From: CAWAYR01 sp050250955 | Lineage (GTDB): Bacteria > Acidobacteriota > Vicinamibacteria > Vicinamibacterales > UBA2999 | Length of the DNA stretch: 64,000 nt | Assembly: GCA_050250955.1 (NCBI GenBank) | Contig: JBFWNR010000002.1 | Location: 124,001-188,000 of the forward strand | Reading direction: 5' to 3' | In this document: positions 34,029-44,941 of the stretch, one piece after another | How the letters are laid out: each line of letters starts with the position of its first letter | Numbering within the stretch: the first letter of the stretch is position 1 | Notes under the pieces: generated by a model | Databases searched by the model: none | What the model was told of the DNA's origin: nothing | Seen by the model: the letters and a program-made list of their open reading frames with translations, nothing else | Made by a program: the position numbers and the translations under genes

Positions 34029-35245
34029 GCCGCGGTGCCGCCGGGCAGCCGGTCGAGTTCCGCGTAGACCGCTTCGGCGGCGGCGACGAGCCGCTCCCGC
34101 TTGGCGGCCGCCCGCGGGTCGTCCCCCCCTCGGGCGCGCCGCTCGGCATCGATGGCGGCGATGGCCCCGAGCAGCCGCTCGCGTTCCTGCACCAGCGCGG
34201 CGCGGGCCGCCACGGGGTCCGGGCCGCCTCGCCAGATCGCCCAGAGCGCCCACAGGGCCAGCGCCGATGCGGTGGCGATGGCCACCGTCCGTGGCCAGGT
34301 GGGCGGGGCGGGTACCCCGCGGAAGTCGAGCGTCAGCGCCTGGCCTTCGGCGAGGCGACCGGCGGTGCCCATGACGAACACCTCCCCGTTCGACTCGCCT
34401 TCGCGGCTCGCCGCCAGCTGCGCCGAGGTCATGGTGAGCCCGCCGGCCTTCTCAGCGGCGACCAGCACGCCCTCGACCGCCGCCGGCCACGCCTGATGAA
34501 TGGTGAAGCGTTCGGTCAGCGGCAACCGGTAGGCGATCTGGAACGCGGTGGCGCCGGGCGGGAACGGCCCCGTCAGGGTGAGCCGACGGTCCTCCATCCG
34601 GGCGATCGCCGCCGGTCCCGAGACCAGCGACGCCGACTCGGCATCGGGCGGCAGGTCGAGCACCAGCGGCCGGCCGGTGTCGACCGGGGTGCGGGCGTTG
34701 TTCACGAGGCTGAACAGGTAGAAGATCGTCGGCCGGTCGTCCTGGAACTCGAGGATGACGCGGGTGTCGGCGCCGAACACCACCGAGCCCGGCCGCGCTG
34801 GCTCCCTGGCCGCCGCTTCGCGCGCCGCGGCGTCGGCCGCTGCCGCCCGGGCGACGCCGACGACCAACGCCACTCGAACGCCGCCACGCGCCGGGACGGT
34901 AAAGGGCTGCGACCGTACGGTCTCGCCGTCCACGGTCACCTCGGCGGTCACCGAGGCGCCAGCGGACACCGCCATGAACTGTGCCCGGCCCTCCGCGTCG
35001 GTCACCCCGGTCACCCGGCCGTCCGGGGTCTCGAGTGCGACCTCCTGGCCGGGCAGGTTGTTGCCCATCCGCTCGCGGACGACGCGGACGGTGATGGCGG
35101 CGTCGGGCAGCTCCGGCGCCGGCAGCGGGACTCCCGACATCTGGGCGGCATCCGGCATCGCGACCTGTGCCGCCACACCGGCGACGGCGGCGCTCGACGC
35201 CGCCAGCGCGAGCAGGACCCGCACCACCATGCGGCCGACGTTCAT
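34025..35245 (-). CDS. unrecognised ccm-operon accessory protein with a periplasmic domain, one C-terminal membrane helix and coiled coil
   Basis: The 406-residue protein has an N-terminal signal peptide and an early carboxypeptidase-regulatory/transthyretin-like segment (GQEVALETPDGRVTGVTDAEG). A large periplasmic beta-rich part follows. A single membrane helix near 325-345 leads to a predicted charged coiled coil (QERERLLGAIAAIDAERRARG). ATG 35245 overlaps the zinc-ribbon gene's stop (ATGA). It is not one of the standard Ccm proteins, but its coupling to ccmA and ccmF suggests a role in cytochrome c maturation or assembly. The idea that it replaces CcmI-like function is untested. Confidence 0.6.
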   Translation of the reverse strand: MNVGRMVVRVLLALAASSAAVAGVAAQVAMPDAAQMSGVPLPAPELPDAAITVRVVRERMGNNLPGQEVALETPDGRVTGVTDAEGRAQFMAVSAGASVTAEVTVDGETVRSQPFTVPARGGVRVALVVGVARAAAADAAAREAAAREPARPGSVVFGADTRVILEFQDDRPTIFYLFSLVNNARTPVDTGRPLVLDLPPDAESASLVSGPAAIARMEDRRLTLTGPFPPGATAFQIAYRLPLTERFTIHQAWPAAVEGVLVAAEKAGGLTMTSAQLAASREGESNGEVFVMGTAGRLAEGQALTLDFRGVPAPPTWPRTVAIATASALALWALWAIWRGGPDPVAARAALVQERERLLGAIAAIDAERRARGGDDPRAAAKRERLVAAAEAVYAELDRLPGGTAA

Positions 35246-35806
35246 GCCGGCCTCGACAGGGCGGCGCCGCACTGCTTGCAGAAGCGCGCGTCGCGGTCGT
35301 TGGCGGTCTGACAGGCCGCGCAGACCGGGGCTCCCGGCGCCGCCGCGATACCGACGTCGTCGCCGACCGGGGTGCCAGGGCCGGCGCCGGTGCGGGTGGC
35401 CAGGTCCCGTTCGATGGCGGCGCGATAGCTGCTGGCGTCGAGCTGCTGCATCAGCCCCACGGCGCGGTGGCGCAGGCGGGCCTGCATCTCCTCGAAGTCG
35501 GCGGTGGCCGTCTTCTTCATCGCGTGGTCGAACTCCAGCTCCTTCAGCGATCGCAGCACGAGCGCCTTCTCGCGCTCGAGCGCCGTGCGGGCGTGGCCCT
35601 CGACGGCGGGCTCGTCGGCGGCGAGGTCGGCGACGACCAGCGGGCCCAGCGCCTGGAACGCCGCCACCGCCACCAGGCTCGACGCCACCACGGTCAGGCT
35701 GAGGACGATCACGCTCGACAGCGTCTGGCCGGTGGAGACGAGCACGACCGCCGTGGCGGCGAGCATGCCGGCGAGGACGAACAACTGCCAGGGCCGCAGC
35801 CCGGGA

Positions 35807-35829
<23 letters not shown>
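35242..35829 (-). CDS. membrane protein with C-terminal zinc ribbon, inserted in the ccm operon
   Basis: The 195-residue protein has two N-terminal hydrophobic segments (about 15-60), a charged helical region and a C-terminal rubredoxin-like zinc ribbon (CAACQTANDRDARFCKQCGAAL). Overlap is 23 nt with the ccmF-ccmH gene upstream and 4 nt with the accessory gene downstream. Zinc-ribbon membrane proteins next to ccm genes occur in several phyla. The function is not established; an assembly or regulatory partner of the haem lyase is inferred. Confidence 0.65.
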
Positions 35830-38275
<2,446 letters not shown>

Positions 38276-38293
38276 CGAGATCTCTCTGCCGGC

Positions 38294-38370
38294 GCCCGCC
38301 GGAGGCGGGCCAGGCAAACACTGCTACGCGAGGCGAAGCCGCATGCCGTCGCTCCCCGGCGGAGCCTCGC
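38294..38370 (-). other. double hairpin in the ccmE-ccmF intergenic spacer
   Basis: GCCCGCC/GGCGGGC with a GGA loop (38294-38310) lies 18 nt upstream of ccmF. A second inverted repeat, GCGAGGC (38328-38334) with GCCTCGC (38364-38370), ends at the ccmE stop codon. These could set differential expression or mRNA stability between ccmE and ccmF. No T-tract follows, so a full terminator is unlikely. Confidence 0.5.
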
Positions 38371-38813
38371 TAGTTGGTGCCGGACGGGCGCGCCGCGGCG
38401 GCGGCCGCGCCGGCGGCGCCGACCTTGGCTTCGTACTTCGACGGGCACTTGGCCATCACGCCGTTGGGATGCACCTGGAAGCCGTCGGGGCCGAGCACGC
38501 CCTTGAGCACCACCTCGGCGTCGTCCTTGAAGGTGTCGGGCACGATGCCGGTGTAGCTGGCCTGGACCACGTGGCCCTGGCTCTGCACTTCGAAGCGGTA
38601 CTCCATCGAATTGCGCTTCTTGAAGATCGACTGCGGTTTGACGAAGCCGTGGAGCTGGAGCGGCTTGCCGTACCAGTCGCCCGGGGCGTCCATGACCTCG
38701 TCGACGTGCTTGTAGTACTCGGTGCTCTCGGCCATGGTCGTGTACATCAGGCCGAAGAACGACATCGCCAGGACCCCGACGGTGAGGCCGACCTTGAGGG
38801 CTTTGTGCTTCAT
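38370..38813 (-). CDS. ccmE: cytochrome c maturation haem chaperone CcmE, CxxxY variant
   Basis: CcmE carries haem covalently from CcmC to CcmF. The 147-residue product has one N-terminal membrane helix (about 8-26) and the OB-fold core (HGFVKPQSI, VVLKGVLGPDGFQV). The haem-binding histidine of the classical HxxxY motif is cysteine: C123-P-S-K-Y127 in VMAKCPSKYE. CxxxY-type CcmE proteins are known from a variant System I in archaea and some sulfate reducers. An Ala-rich C-terminal tail follows. It is the first gene of the ccm operon; ATG 38813 gives a normal N-terminus. Confidence 0.9.
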   Translation of the reverse strand: MKHKALKVGLTVGVLAMSFFGLMYTTMAESTEYYKHVDEVMDAPGDWYGKPLQLHGFVKPQSIFKKRNSMEYRFEVQSQGHVVQASYTGIVPDTFKDDAEVVLKGVLGPDGFQVHPNGVMAKCPSKYEAKVGAAGAAAAAARPSGTN

Positions 38814-39003
38814 GGTCAATGACTTCCGGAGACAAGGCGGCGGCGGCCGCGCATGGACAGAATAGGTCCGGCCGCCGGTCGCGGTCAACCAAGGCCGAGG
38901 CACGAACCGTACCGCCGCCGATGGCCGGCAGCGGCGCCATTCCACCCCGGTAGACGCCCGGACGGCCGGGCACCGGCCCACCACGGCGGGGAAACGTCCG
39001 GCG

Positions 39004-39570
39004 CTACCCGCGATAATTCGCGAGCAGTTCGTGCACCAGCGCCACCGGCAGGCCCATCACCCCGGGGTAGGACCCGTCGATGCGGGTCACGAACCGCGAG
39101 GCGAGGCCCTGGATGCCGTAGGCCCCGGCCTTGTCGCGGGGTTCGCCGGAGGCGACGTAGGCGGCGATGTCGTCGGTGGTCATCGGCGCCATCCAGACCC
39201 GCGTCTCCGACACGGCACTGGCGCCACCACCGGGTCCCACCACGGCCACGCCGGTGTAGACCTCGTGCGCCCGGCCCTGCAGGCGGGACAGCATGGCCGC
39301 CGCCGCGGCGTCGTCGTCCGGCTTGCCGAGGATCTCGCCATCGACGACCACCGTCGTGTCGGCGCCGAGGACGACGGCCTCCGGGTGGCGGACCGCCACC
39401 GCCGCCGCCTTCTCTTCGGCGAGACGCCGCACGTAGGCGGCCGGCGCCTCGGCCGGCCGCGGCGTCTCGTCGAGGTCGGCGTGGGCCACCGTGAACGCGT
39501 ACCCGGCCAGCCGCAGCAGATCGGCTCGCCGCGGCGAGGCCGAGGCGAGGACCAGCGGGCGCTCGGACAC
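39004..39570 (-). CDS. Maf family nucleoside triphosphate pyrophosphatase
   Basis: The 188-residue protein has the Maf blocks LASASPRR at 8-15, LAEEKAAAVA, GADTTVVVDGEILGKP (catalytic D71) and GEPRDKAGAYGIQG. Maf proteins hydrolyse non-canonical or pyrimidine nucleotides to monophosphates and affect septum formation in some bacteria. The 190-nt gap to ccmE carries no recognisable gene. Divergent to the DciA-like gene. Confidence 0.93.
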   Translation of the reverse strand: MSERPLVLASASPRRADLLRLAGYAFTVAHADLDETPRPAEAPAAYVRRLAEEKAAAVAVRHPEAVVLGADTTVVVDGEILGKPDDDAAAAAMLSRLQGRAHEVYTGVAVVGPGGGASAVSETRVWMAPMTTDDIAAYVASGEPRDKAGAYGIQGLASRFVTRIDGSYPGVMGLPVALVHELLANYRG

Positions 39571-39636
39571 GGCGGCATTACATCACGGCCGCCGGACGCG
39601 GCCGGCGGCGGGTCGGTGCGCACCAGGGTCGGGTGG

Positions 39637-39642
39637 TATATT
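39637..39642 (+). promoter_or_regulatory. -10-like TATATT 7 nt before ATG
   Basis: TATATT precedes ATG 39650 by 7 nt. The intervening CCGGAGG looks like a ribosome-binding site but would be too close to both box and start, so leaderless initiation is a reasonable alternative. Confidence 0.45.
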
Positions 39643-39649
39643 CCGGAGG

Positions 39650-39964
39650 ATGTTTCGGGCCCCGGACGTGCTGTCGGCGGCGCTGGCGCCGGCCATCCGG
39701 CAGGCGCCGCTCACCGCCGAGAAGGTTGCCTTCGCGTGGCGCGCCGCCGGCGGCCCGGCCATCGACAAGGCCACCCGCGTCACCCTGGACGACCGGCACG
39801 TGCTGCACGTCACCGGCGAGGACGCCCAGTGGCTCGACGCGGTCCGCGCCATGAGTCCGCAACTCCTGCGCCGGCTCGAGCCGTGGCTCGGGACCGGCAC
39901 CGTCGTCGCCCTCGAGATCGCCGGCGCGCCGGCCGGCCGCCGCCCGGGCCGCCGTCGGCCCTGA
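39650..39964 (+). CDS. DUF721/DciA-like protein
   Basis: The 104-residue protein matches the DUF721 family in length and pattern: an N-terminal helix (SAALAPAIRQAPLTAEKVAFAW), the central VTLDDRHVLHVTGEDAQWLDAVRAMSP-like strand-helix arrangement, and a basic tail. DciA-type proteins load or interact with the replicative helicase DnaB in bacteria without DnaC. Here the product is short and lacks a long extension. Assignment is by family pattern, not by a catalytic motif. Confidence 0.7.
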   Translation: MFRAPDVLSAALAPAIRQAPLTAEKVAFAWRAAGGPAIDKATRVTLDDRHVLHVTGEDAQWLDAVRAMSPQLLRRLEPWLGTGTVVALEIAGAPAGRRPGRRRP

Positions 39965-39981
39965 ACCCACCGAGTCCAACC

Positions 39982-41163
39982 ATGTCCGAAGCCGTCATCG
40001 TCAGCGCCGTTCGCGTCCCCACCGGCAAGTTCCTCGGCACCCTCAAGGACCACTCGGCGCCGCAGTTGGGCGCCCTGGTGGTCCGCGAAGCGGTTCGCCG
40101 CGCCGGAATCGAACCGGCCAGCGTCGAGGAATGCATCATGGGCAACGTCGTCTCGGCGGGCACCGGCCAGGCCCCGGCCCGTCAGGCGGCGCTGCACGGC
40201 GGCCTCGCCCACCACGTCGGCGCGCTGACCATCAACAAGGTGTGCGGCTCGGGTCTCAAGGCCGTCATGCTCGCCCACCAGGGCATCCAGACCGGCGACA
40301 TCGAGGTCGCGGTGGCCGGCGGGATGGAGTCGATGAGCAACGCCCCGTACCTGCTGGCCAAGGCCCGCGAGGGACTGCGCATGGGCCACGCGCAGATGGT
40401 CGACGCCATGATCCACGACGGGCTGTGGTGCCCGTTCGAGAACTGGCACATGGGGAATGCCGGCGAGACGGTGGCCGCCAAGTACCAGGTGAGCCGCGAC
40501 GAGCAGGACGCGTTCGCCGCCGACAGCCACCGCAAGGCGGCCGCCGCGCACGCCGCCGGCAAGTTCGCCGCCGAACTGCTTCCGGTGGCCATTCCGCAGA
40601 AGAAGGGCGAGCCGCTGGTCTTCGCCCACGACGAGTCGGTGCGTGCCGAGACCACCCCCGAAGTGCTGCGCGGGCTGAAGCCGGCCTTCAGGAAGGACGG
40701 CACGGTCACCGCCGGCAACGCCCCGCCGGTGAACGACGGCGCGGCGGCCCTGGTCGTGATGTCGGCGACGCGGGCCGCGGCGCTCGGGCTGACGCCGATG
40801 GCGCGCATCGTCGCCCAGGCCACCAGCGGCCTGGAACCCAGACTGCTGCTGATGACGCCGGTCGAGGCGTCGCGCAAGGTGGCGGCCAAGGCCGGCTGGA
40901 ACCTGCAGGACGTCGACCTGTTCGAGTTGAACGAGGCGTTCGCCGTGCAGGCGGTGGCGGTCATCCGCGAACTGGGCATCGACCCGGCGAAGGTCAACGT
41001 ACACGGCGGCGCCGTGGCGCTCGGCCACGCCATCGGCGCGTCGGGCGCCCGGGTGCTGACGACGCTGCTCTACGCGCTCAAGGATCGCGGCGGCCGGCGC
41101 GGTATCGCGACGCTGTGCCTGGGCGGCGGCAACGGCGTGGCACTCGCCGTCGAGATGGCCTGA
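39982..41163 (+). CDS. acetyl-CoA C-acetyltransferase (thiolase)
   Basis: The 393-residue thiolase has nucleophile C88 in NKVCGSGLKAV. The NEAFA block, GGAVALGHAIGASG with the catalytic histidine, and the terminal catalytic Cys in CLGGGNG are present. The usual GNAS motif is GNAPPVNDGAAA. It condenses or cleaves acetoacetyl-CoA in fatty-acid, polyhydroxyalkanoate or isoprenoid metabolism; partners are not in the window. It follows the DciA-like gene after 17 nt, but a functional link is not apparent. Confidence 0.93.
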   Translation: MSEAVIVSAVRVPTGKFLGTLKDHSAPQLGALVVREAVRRAGIEPASVEECIMGNVVSAGTGQAPARQAALHGGLAHHVGALTINKVCGSGLKAVMLAHQGIQTGDIEVAVAGGMESMSNAPYLLAKAREGLRMGHAQMVDAMIHDGLWCPFENWHMGNAGETVAAKYQVSRDEQDAFAADSHRKAAAAHAAGKFAAELLPVAIPQKKGEPLVFAHDESVRAETTPEVLRGLKPAFRKDGTVTAGNAPPVNDGAAALVVMSATRAAALGLTPMARIVAQATSGLEPRLLLMTPVEASRKVAAKAGWNLQDVDLFELNEAFAVQAVAVIRELGIDPAKVNVHGGAVALGHAIGASGARVLTTLLYALKDRGGRRGIATLCLGGGNGVALAVEMA

Positions 41164-41169
41164 CTCCGG

Positions 41170-41185
41170 GGCCCCTGACGGGGCC
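41170..41185. terminator. weak hairpin between convergent genes
   Basis: GGCCCC (41170-41175) pairs with GGGGCC (41180-41185) around a 4-nt loop, directly after the thiolase stop. It lacks a T-tract. Confidence 0.35.
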
Positions 41186-41233
41186 GGGGCGATCGCCAGC
41201 ACCAGGCCGTCATCCGCCACCGCGCCCGCGGCG

Positions 41234-42610
41234 CTAGTCGTCGAATCGCGGGCCGGCGCCTCGGGCCGCCGTGGACGTCATGTAGCGCGACGCGTTGCCG
41301 GCGACGTGCGTGACGGCCTCGAGCAGGCGGTCGACTTCCTCCGGCATGTTGTAGACGTGGGTGGCGGCGCGCACTCCGTTCAGGTTGCCGGTGGACATCG
41401 TCCGGATCCATACCCGGTTGAAGTCGTAGATCCCCTTGACGACGTTCTCCATCGGGATGTCGCGCACCGAGAACAGGGTCAAGCCGGCGGCGAACTGCGG
41501 ATCCTCGGAGGTCCACATCTTCACGCCCGGAATCTGCTTGAGGCCGGCGCGCAGCCTGGTGCTGAGCTGGCGGACCCGGGCTTCGACGTTCTTCTTGCCG
41601 ATCGCCTCGTGGAAGTCCATCGCCTCGGCCATCACCATGAAGCCGGGCACGTTGCGCTGGCCGCCCAGCTCGTACTTCCGCGCCCCGAAGCTGTTGGACT
41701 TCGGGTCGTTGGTGGTCTTGAGGTCGGCGTAGCCCATCAGCGGCCAGACCCGGTCCTGCACGTCGCGCTTGACGTAGCAGACGCCGCTGCCGGTGCCGGC
41801 CAGCAGCCACTTCTGCCCCGCCGCGGCGTAGTGATCGATGCCGGTCGCCTTCAGGTCGAGGTCGAGCATGCCGAGGGGATGCGCGCCGTCCACCGAAATC
41901 AGCGCGCCCTTGCTGTGGGCCAGGTCGGACAGCTGCTTGATCGGCGTGATCAGGCCGGTGACGTAGGTCATGTGGCTGACCATGATCAGCCGCGTCTTGG
42001 CCGTCATCGCCCGCTCGTAGAGCTTGACGATCTGATCGACGCTCTCGGGCGGCGACGGCACCTCGATCCTGACCAGCTTCACGCCGTAGCGGGCCTCGAG
42101 CTGCAGCAGCGGCTGGATGCCGCCGCCGTGTTCGTGGGTGCAGTAGACCACCTCGTCGCCGGCCTGCCAGTCGAGGCCGCGGATGAAGATGTTCATCCCT
42201 TCGCTGGTGCTCCGGGTCAGCGCGATCTCGTCGGCGCTGGCGCCGACGAAGTCGGCCATGCGCCGGCGGACCGCGTCGCGGCCGTCGTTCCAGTAGTTGT
42301 TGGTCGGGTCTTCGGCCAGCAGGGCGTTGTAGCGCGTGAAGGCGTCGACGACCACCCGCGGCGTCGGGCCGTAGGTGCCGTTGTTCATGAACGTGAGGCC
42401 GTCGACGATGTTGAACTGGCCGCGGACCTTCCACCAGTAGGCTTCGTCGAGCGCCCCCGTCGGCTTCAGCGCCGACAGCGGCGGCGCCAGCGGCGGCGCC
42501 TTGGGCTGGGCCGCCAGCGGCGGGGCGAACAGACCCGAGCCGAGACCACCGAGGGCGGCCGCCGAGCCACCGAGGAACCTGCGTCGGGAGACGTGCGTCG
42601 AGCCGGCCAT
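41234..42610 (-). CDS. Tat-exported aminotransferase class V-fold PLP enzyme
   Basis: The 458-residue protein starts behind AGGAGG and has a twin-arginine signal (SRRRFLGGSAAALGGLG). PLP motifs include HGGGIQPL, SVDGAHPLG (the aspartate that contacts the pyridine nitrogen) and AAAGQKWLLAGTG, whose lysine forms the Schiff base. It resembles isopenicillin-N epimerase-like or cysteine-desulfurase-like exported enzymes. Export of a folded PLP protein through Tat is consistent with the cofactor being bound in the cytoplasm. The substrate is unknown. Confidence 0.87.
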   Translation of the reverse strand: MAGSTHVSRRRFLGGSAAALGGLGSGLFAPPLAAQPKAPPLAPPLSALKPTGALDEAYWWKVRGQFNIVDGLTFMNNGTYGPTPRVVVDAFTRYNALLAEDPTNNYWNDGRDAVRRRMADFVGASADEIALTRSTSEGMNIFIRGLDWQAGDEVVYCTHEHGGGIQPLLQLEARYGVKLVRIEVPSPPESVDQIVKLYERAMTAKTRLIMVSHMTYVTGLITPIKQLSDLAHSKGALISVDGAHPLGMLDLDLKATGIDHYAAAGQKWLLAGTGSGVCYVKRDVQDRVWPLMGYADLKTTNDPKSNSFGARKYELGGQRNVPGFMVMAEAMDFHEAIGKKNVEARVRQLSTRLRAGLKQIPGVKMWTSEDPQFAAGLTLFSVRDIPMENVVKGIYDFNRVWIRTMSTGNLNGVRAATHVYNMPEEVDRLLEAVTHVAGNASRYMTSTAARGAGPRFDD

Positions 42611-42745
42611 GCGCCCTCCTGGGAATGCGGGGCCGGCAGGGTCGCGCCGGCGTGCGGCGATTATCGCTCCCACGGAGTCCATGTCAACCGCCGATGCCTG
42701 CGCGACCCCCGACCGGCCGCCGAATCCGGCCGCGTCGCGGCGGTG

Positions 42746-42751
42746 TAGGAT
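42746..42751 (+). promoter_or_regulatory. -10-like TAGGAT 6 nt before ATG
   Basis: TAGGAT is followed by 6 nt and then ATG 42758 of the MetX-like gene. No ribosome-binding site fits between them, so leaderless initiation is indicated. Confidence 0.45.
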
Positions 42752-42757
42752 GCCGCC

Positions 42758-43837
42758 ATGGCCAACCACCTCGTGCGGATCGTGGCCCTGTGCGGAGCCC
42801 TGGCGACCGCCGCCCCGGCCGCGGCCCAGGCGCCGTTCCCGGCGCCGGTCGATGGCGATTTCGTCGCCCGCGACGTCACCTTCGCCAGCGGCGAGCGCCT
42901 TCCCGAGGTGCACCTGCACTACCGCACCGTCGGCACACCGCGGAAAGGCGCCGATGGCGTCGTCGAGAACGCCGTGCTCATCCTGCACGGCACCGGCGGC
43001 TCGGGTGCCGGCTTCCTGAGCTCCACCTACGGCGGCCGGCTGTTCGGCAAGGGACAATTGCTCGACGCCGAGCGCTACTACATCGTGCTGCCCGACAACG
43101 TCGGCCACGGCGGCTCGAGCAAACCGAGCGACGGCCTGCGCATGAAGTTCCCGGCCTATCGCTACACCGACATGGTGCGGCTGCAGCACCGGCTCGTCAC
43201 CGAGGGCCTCGGCCTCACCCACCTGCGCCTGGTCATGGGCACGTCGATGGGGGCGATGCACAGCTGGATGTGGGGCTACATGTACCCGGACTTCGCCGAC
43301 GGGCTGGTGCCGCTGGCCAGCAACCCGGTCGAGATTGCGGGCCGCAACCGGATGTGGCGCAAGGCGCTGGTCGACGCCATCGTCACCGATCCGACCTGGA
43401 AGGGCGGTGAGTACACGGAGCCGCCGCGCGGCATGGCCAACGCGCTCGGCTTCCTGCTCATCGCCACCAGCACGCCGCGGCTGTGGCAGCGCCAGTGGCC
43501 GACCGCCGCGGCCGTGGACGCCTGGCTCGCCGAGCAGATCGCCGCCCGCATGAAGACCACCGACGCCAACGACACCATCTACCACTTCCGGTCATCCGAG
43601 GACTACGACCCGTCGCCGCACCTGGCGACGATTACGGCGCCGCTGCTGGCCATCAACTCGGCCGACGACTTCGTCAACCCGCCGGAGCTGCCGATGATGG
43701 AGGCGCTCATCGGCCGGGTGAGGCACGGCCGCTTCGTGCTGCTGCCGGCCACCGACGAGACCCGTGGCCACGGCACCCACAGCCTGCCGGCGGTGTGGGG
43801 TGATCACCTGGCGGCCTTCCTGACGTCGCTGCCCTGA
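42758..43837 (+). CDS. secreted alpha/beta hydrolase, homoserine O-acetyltransferase (MetX)-like
   Basis: The 359-residue protein has a signal peptide (to about AAAQA, residue 25). It carries the MetX-type nucleophile elbow GTSMGAM with S163, LILHGTGGSG and a C-terminal histidine region (ETRGHGTHSLP). MetX enzymes acetylate homoserine in the cytoplasm. The signal peptide argues for a different secreted hydrolase of the same superfamily, so the substrate is uncertain. Confidence 0.8.
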   Translation: MANHLVRIVALCGALATAAPAAAQAPFPAPVDGDFVARDVTFASGERLPEVHLHYRTVGTPRKGADGVVENAVLILHGTGGSGAGFLSSTYGGRLFGKGQLLDAERYYIVLPDNVGHGGSSKPSDGLRMKFPAYRYTDMVRLQHRLVTEGLGLTHLRLVMGTSMGAMHSWMWGYMYPDFADGLVPLASNPVEIAGRNRMWRKALVDAIVTDPTWKGGEYTEPPRGMANALGFLLIATSTPRLWQRQWPTAAAVDAWLAEQIAARMKTTDANDTIYHFRSSEDYDPSPHLATITAPLLAINSADDFVNPPELPMMEALIGRVRHGRFVLLPATDETRGHGTHSLPAVWGDHLAAFLTSLP

Positions 43838-43874
43838 GCCACGTCGCGGCCCTGAGCCGTCGCCGGGCCGGCCG

Positions 43875-44903
43875 TCAGACGCGCGGCGTTCCGGCGAGGA
43901 AGCGCTTGGGGTTGTCCTCGAGGATCTGCCGGAGGGTCGCCGCCGGCAATCCGGCCTGCAGCAGCATCGGACCGAACACCGTCGCGGTCTGCGCCAGCCC
44001 CGGCCCGCCGTTCTTCCTGAGCGCGCGGGCGGCGGCGAAGTCGGACGACAGCAACAGCTTGTCGGCGTGGCCGGCGGCGACGAGCGCCATCACCGCGATC
44101 ACCTTGTCGGTGTCGGGCTCGATCGGCAGCGTCACCCGGTCGAACCCGACGAAGGCGCCGCGCCTGGCGATGGCGATGGCGACATCGGCGGCCGGGTCGT
44201 GCAGACAGCAGACGTGGCCGATGGCGACCTTGTCGAGCGCCGCACCGGCCCGCTCGAGGATGTCGAGCTGGCCGAGCGCCGCATCGCGCGGGATGTCGGC
44301 GGCCCCGGGCCGCTGACCCAGGTACGGATTGTGGGTGAAGACGGGGAGGCCGGTGCGGACCTGGGCGAGGCCGACGGCGCGGAAGACGATCCGCTCCCGA
44401 TCGGTCAGCACGCCGCCCTGCTGGCCGATCTCGCCGAAGGCGCCGAGCCGATCGCGGGCGGCCTCGGCGACCAGGAGATCGGCGACCGCTTCGGCACTGC
44501 GGCCGTCGAGCGCCGGCGGATAGGTCCGGTGCATGTAGTAGCCGCCGCTGGCGACGACCGGCAGCCCGCTGTCGCGCGAGATGGCGTGCAGGGCCTCGAG
44601 CCGGCGGTGCATGTCGGGATGCCCGCCGTCGACGACGAGTGCCAGCCCGTCGGCCCGGGCGGCGCGCGCCTCGTCGGCCATCAGCGCCACGTCGTCGGTG
44701 AAATGGGCGGCGGCATCGAGGGGAAAGCGCATCGACAGGTGCTCGTGGAAGAGCACCGTGCCGCGTAGACGGCCCGGGTCGAGATCGCCGGACAGGGTGC
44801 GGATCACCAGCCGTGGCGCCCGGGACTGGACGACGCGGGGCACATGGCCGAGCGGCGCCGCCGCCAGTGCGGCCAGCACGGTACGGCGGGAGATGTCGGG
44901 CAT
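43875..44903 (-). CDS. Tat-exported phosphotriesterase-family hydrolase (PHP-like)
   Basis: The 342-residue protein begins with a Tat-like signal (SRRTVLAALAAAP). The metal-binding HEH at 53-55, PVFTHN, AIGHVC and SSDFAA match the phosphotriesterase/lactonase superfamily. In place of the carboxylated lysine is FGEIG, the glutamate bridging form seen in E. coli PHP. Thus phosphotriesterase or lactonase activity is possible but not predicted with confidence. ATG 44903 is 8 nt from a minus-strand TAGAAT, so it is probably leaderless. Confidence 0.78.
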   Translation of the reverse strand: MPDISRRTVLAALAAAPLGHVPRVVQSRAPRLVIRTLSGDLDPGRLRGTVLFHEHLSMRFPLDAAAHFTDDVALMADEARAARADGLALVVDGGHPDMHRRLEALHAISRDSGLPVVASGGYYMHRTYPPALDGRSAEAVADLLVAEAARDRLGAFGEIGQQGGVLTDRERIVFRAVGLAQVRTGLPVFTHNPYLGQRPGAADIPRDAALGQLDILERAGAALDKVAIGHVCCLHDPAADVAIAIARRGAFVGFDRVTLPIEPDTDKVIAVMALVAAGHADKLLLSSDFAAARALRKNGGPGLAQTATVFGPMLLQAGLPAATLRQILEDNPKRFLAGTPRV

Positions 44904-44911
44904 GCCGGCGC

Positions 44912-44935
44912 ATTCTACGCCCCCCGCGGTATCAT
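44912..44935. promoter_or_regulatory. divergent leaderless promoter pair
   Basis: Minus-strand TAGAAT (44917-44912) precedes the phosphotriesterase ATG by 8 nt. Plus-strand TATCAT (44930-44935) precedes ATG 44942 by 6 nt. The 38-nt gap between the genes leaves no room for a conventional leader on either side. Confidence 0.55.
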
Positions 44936-44941
44936 CCGACG

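Noticed and set aside
42758..43837. Homoserine O-acetyltransferase metX for methionine synthesis
   Set aside because: The GTSMGAM motif fits, but the protein has a clear signal peptide and no methionine genes lie nearby, so the specific role was not assigned.
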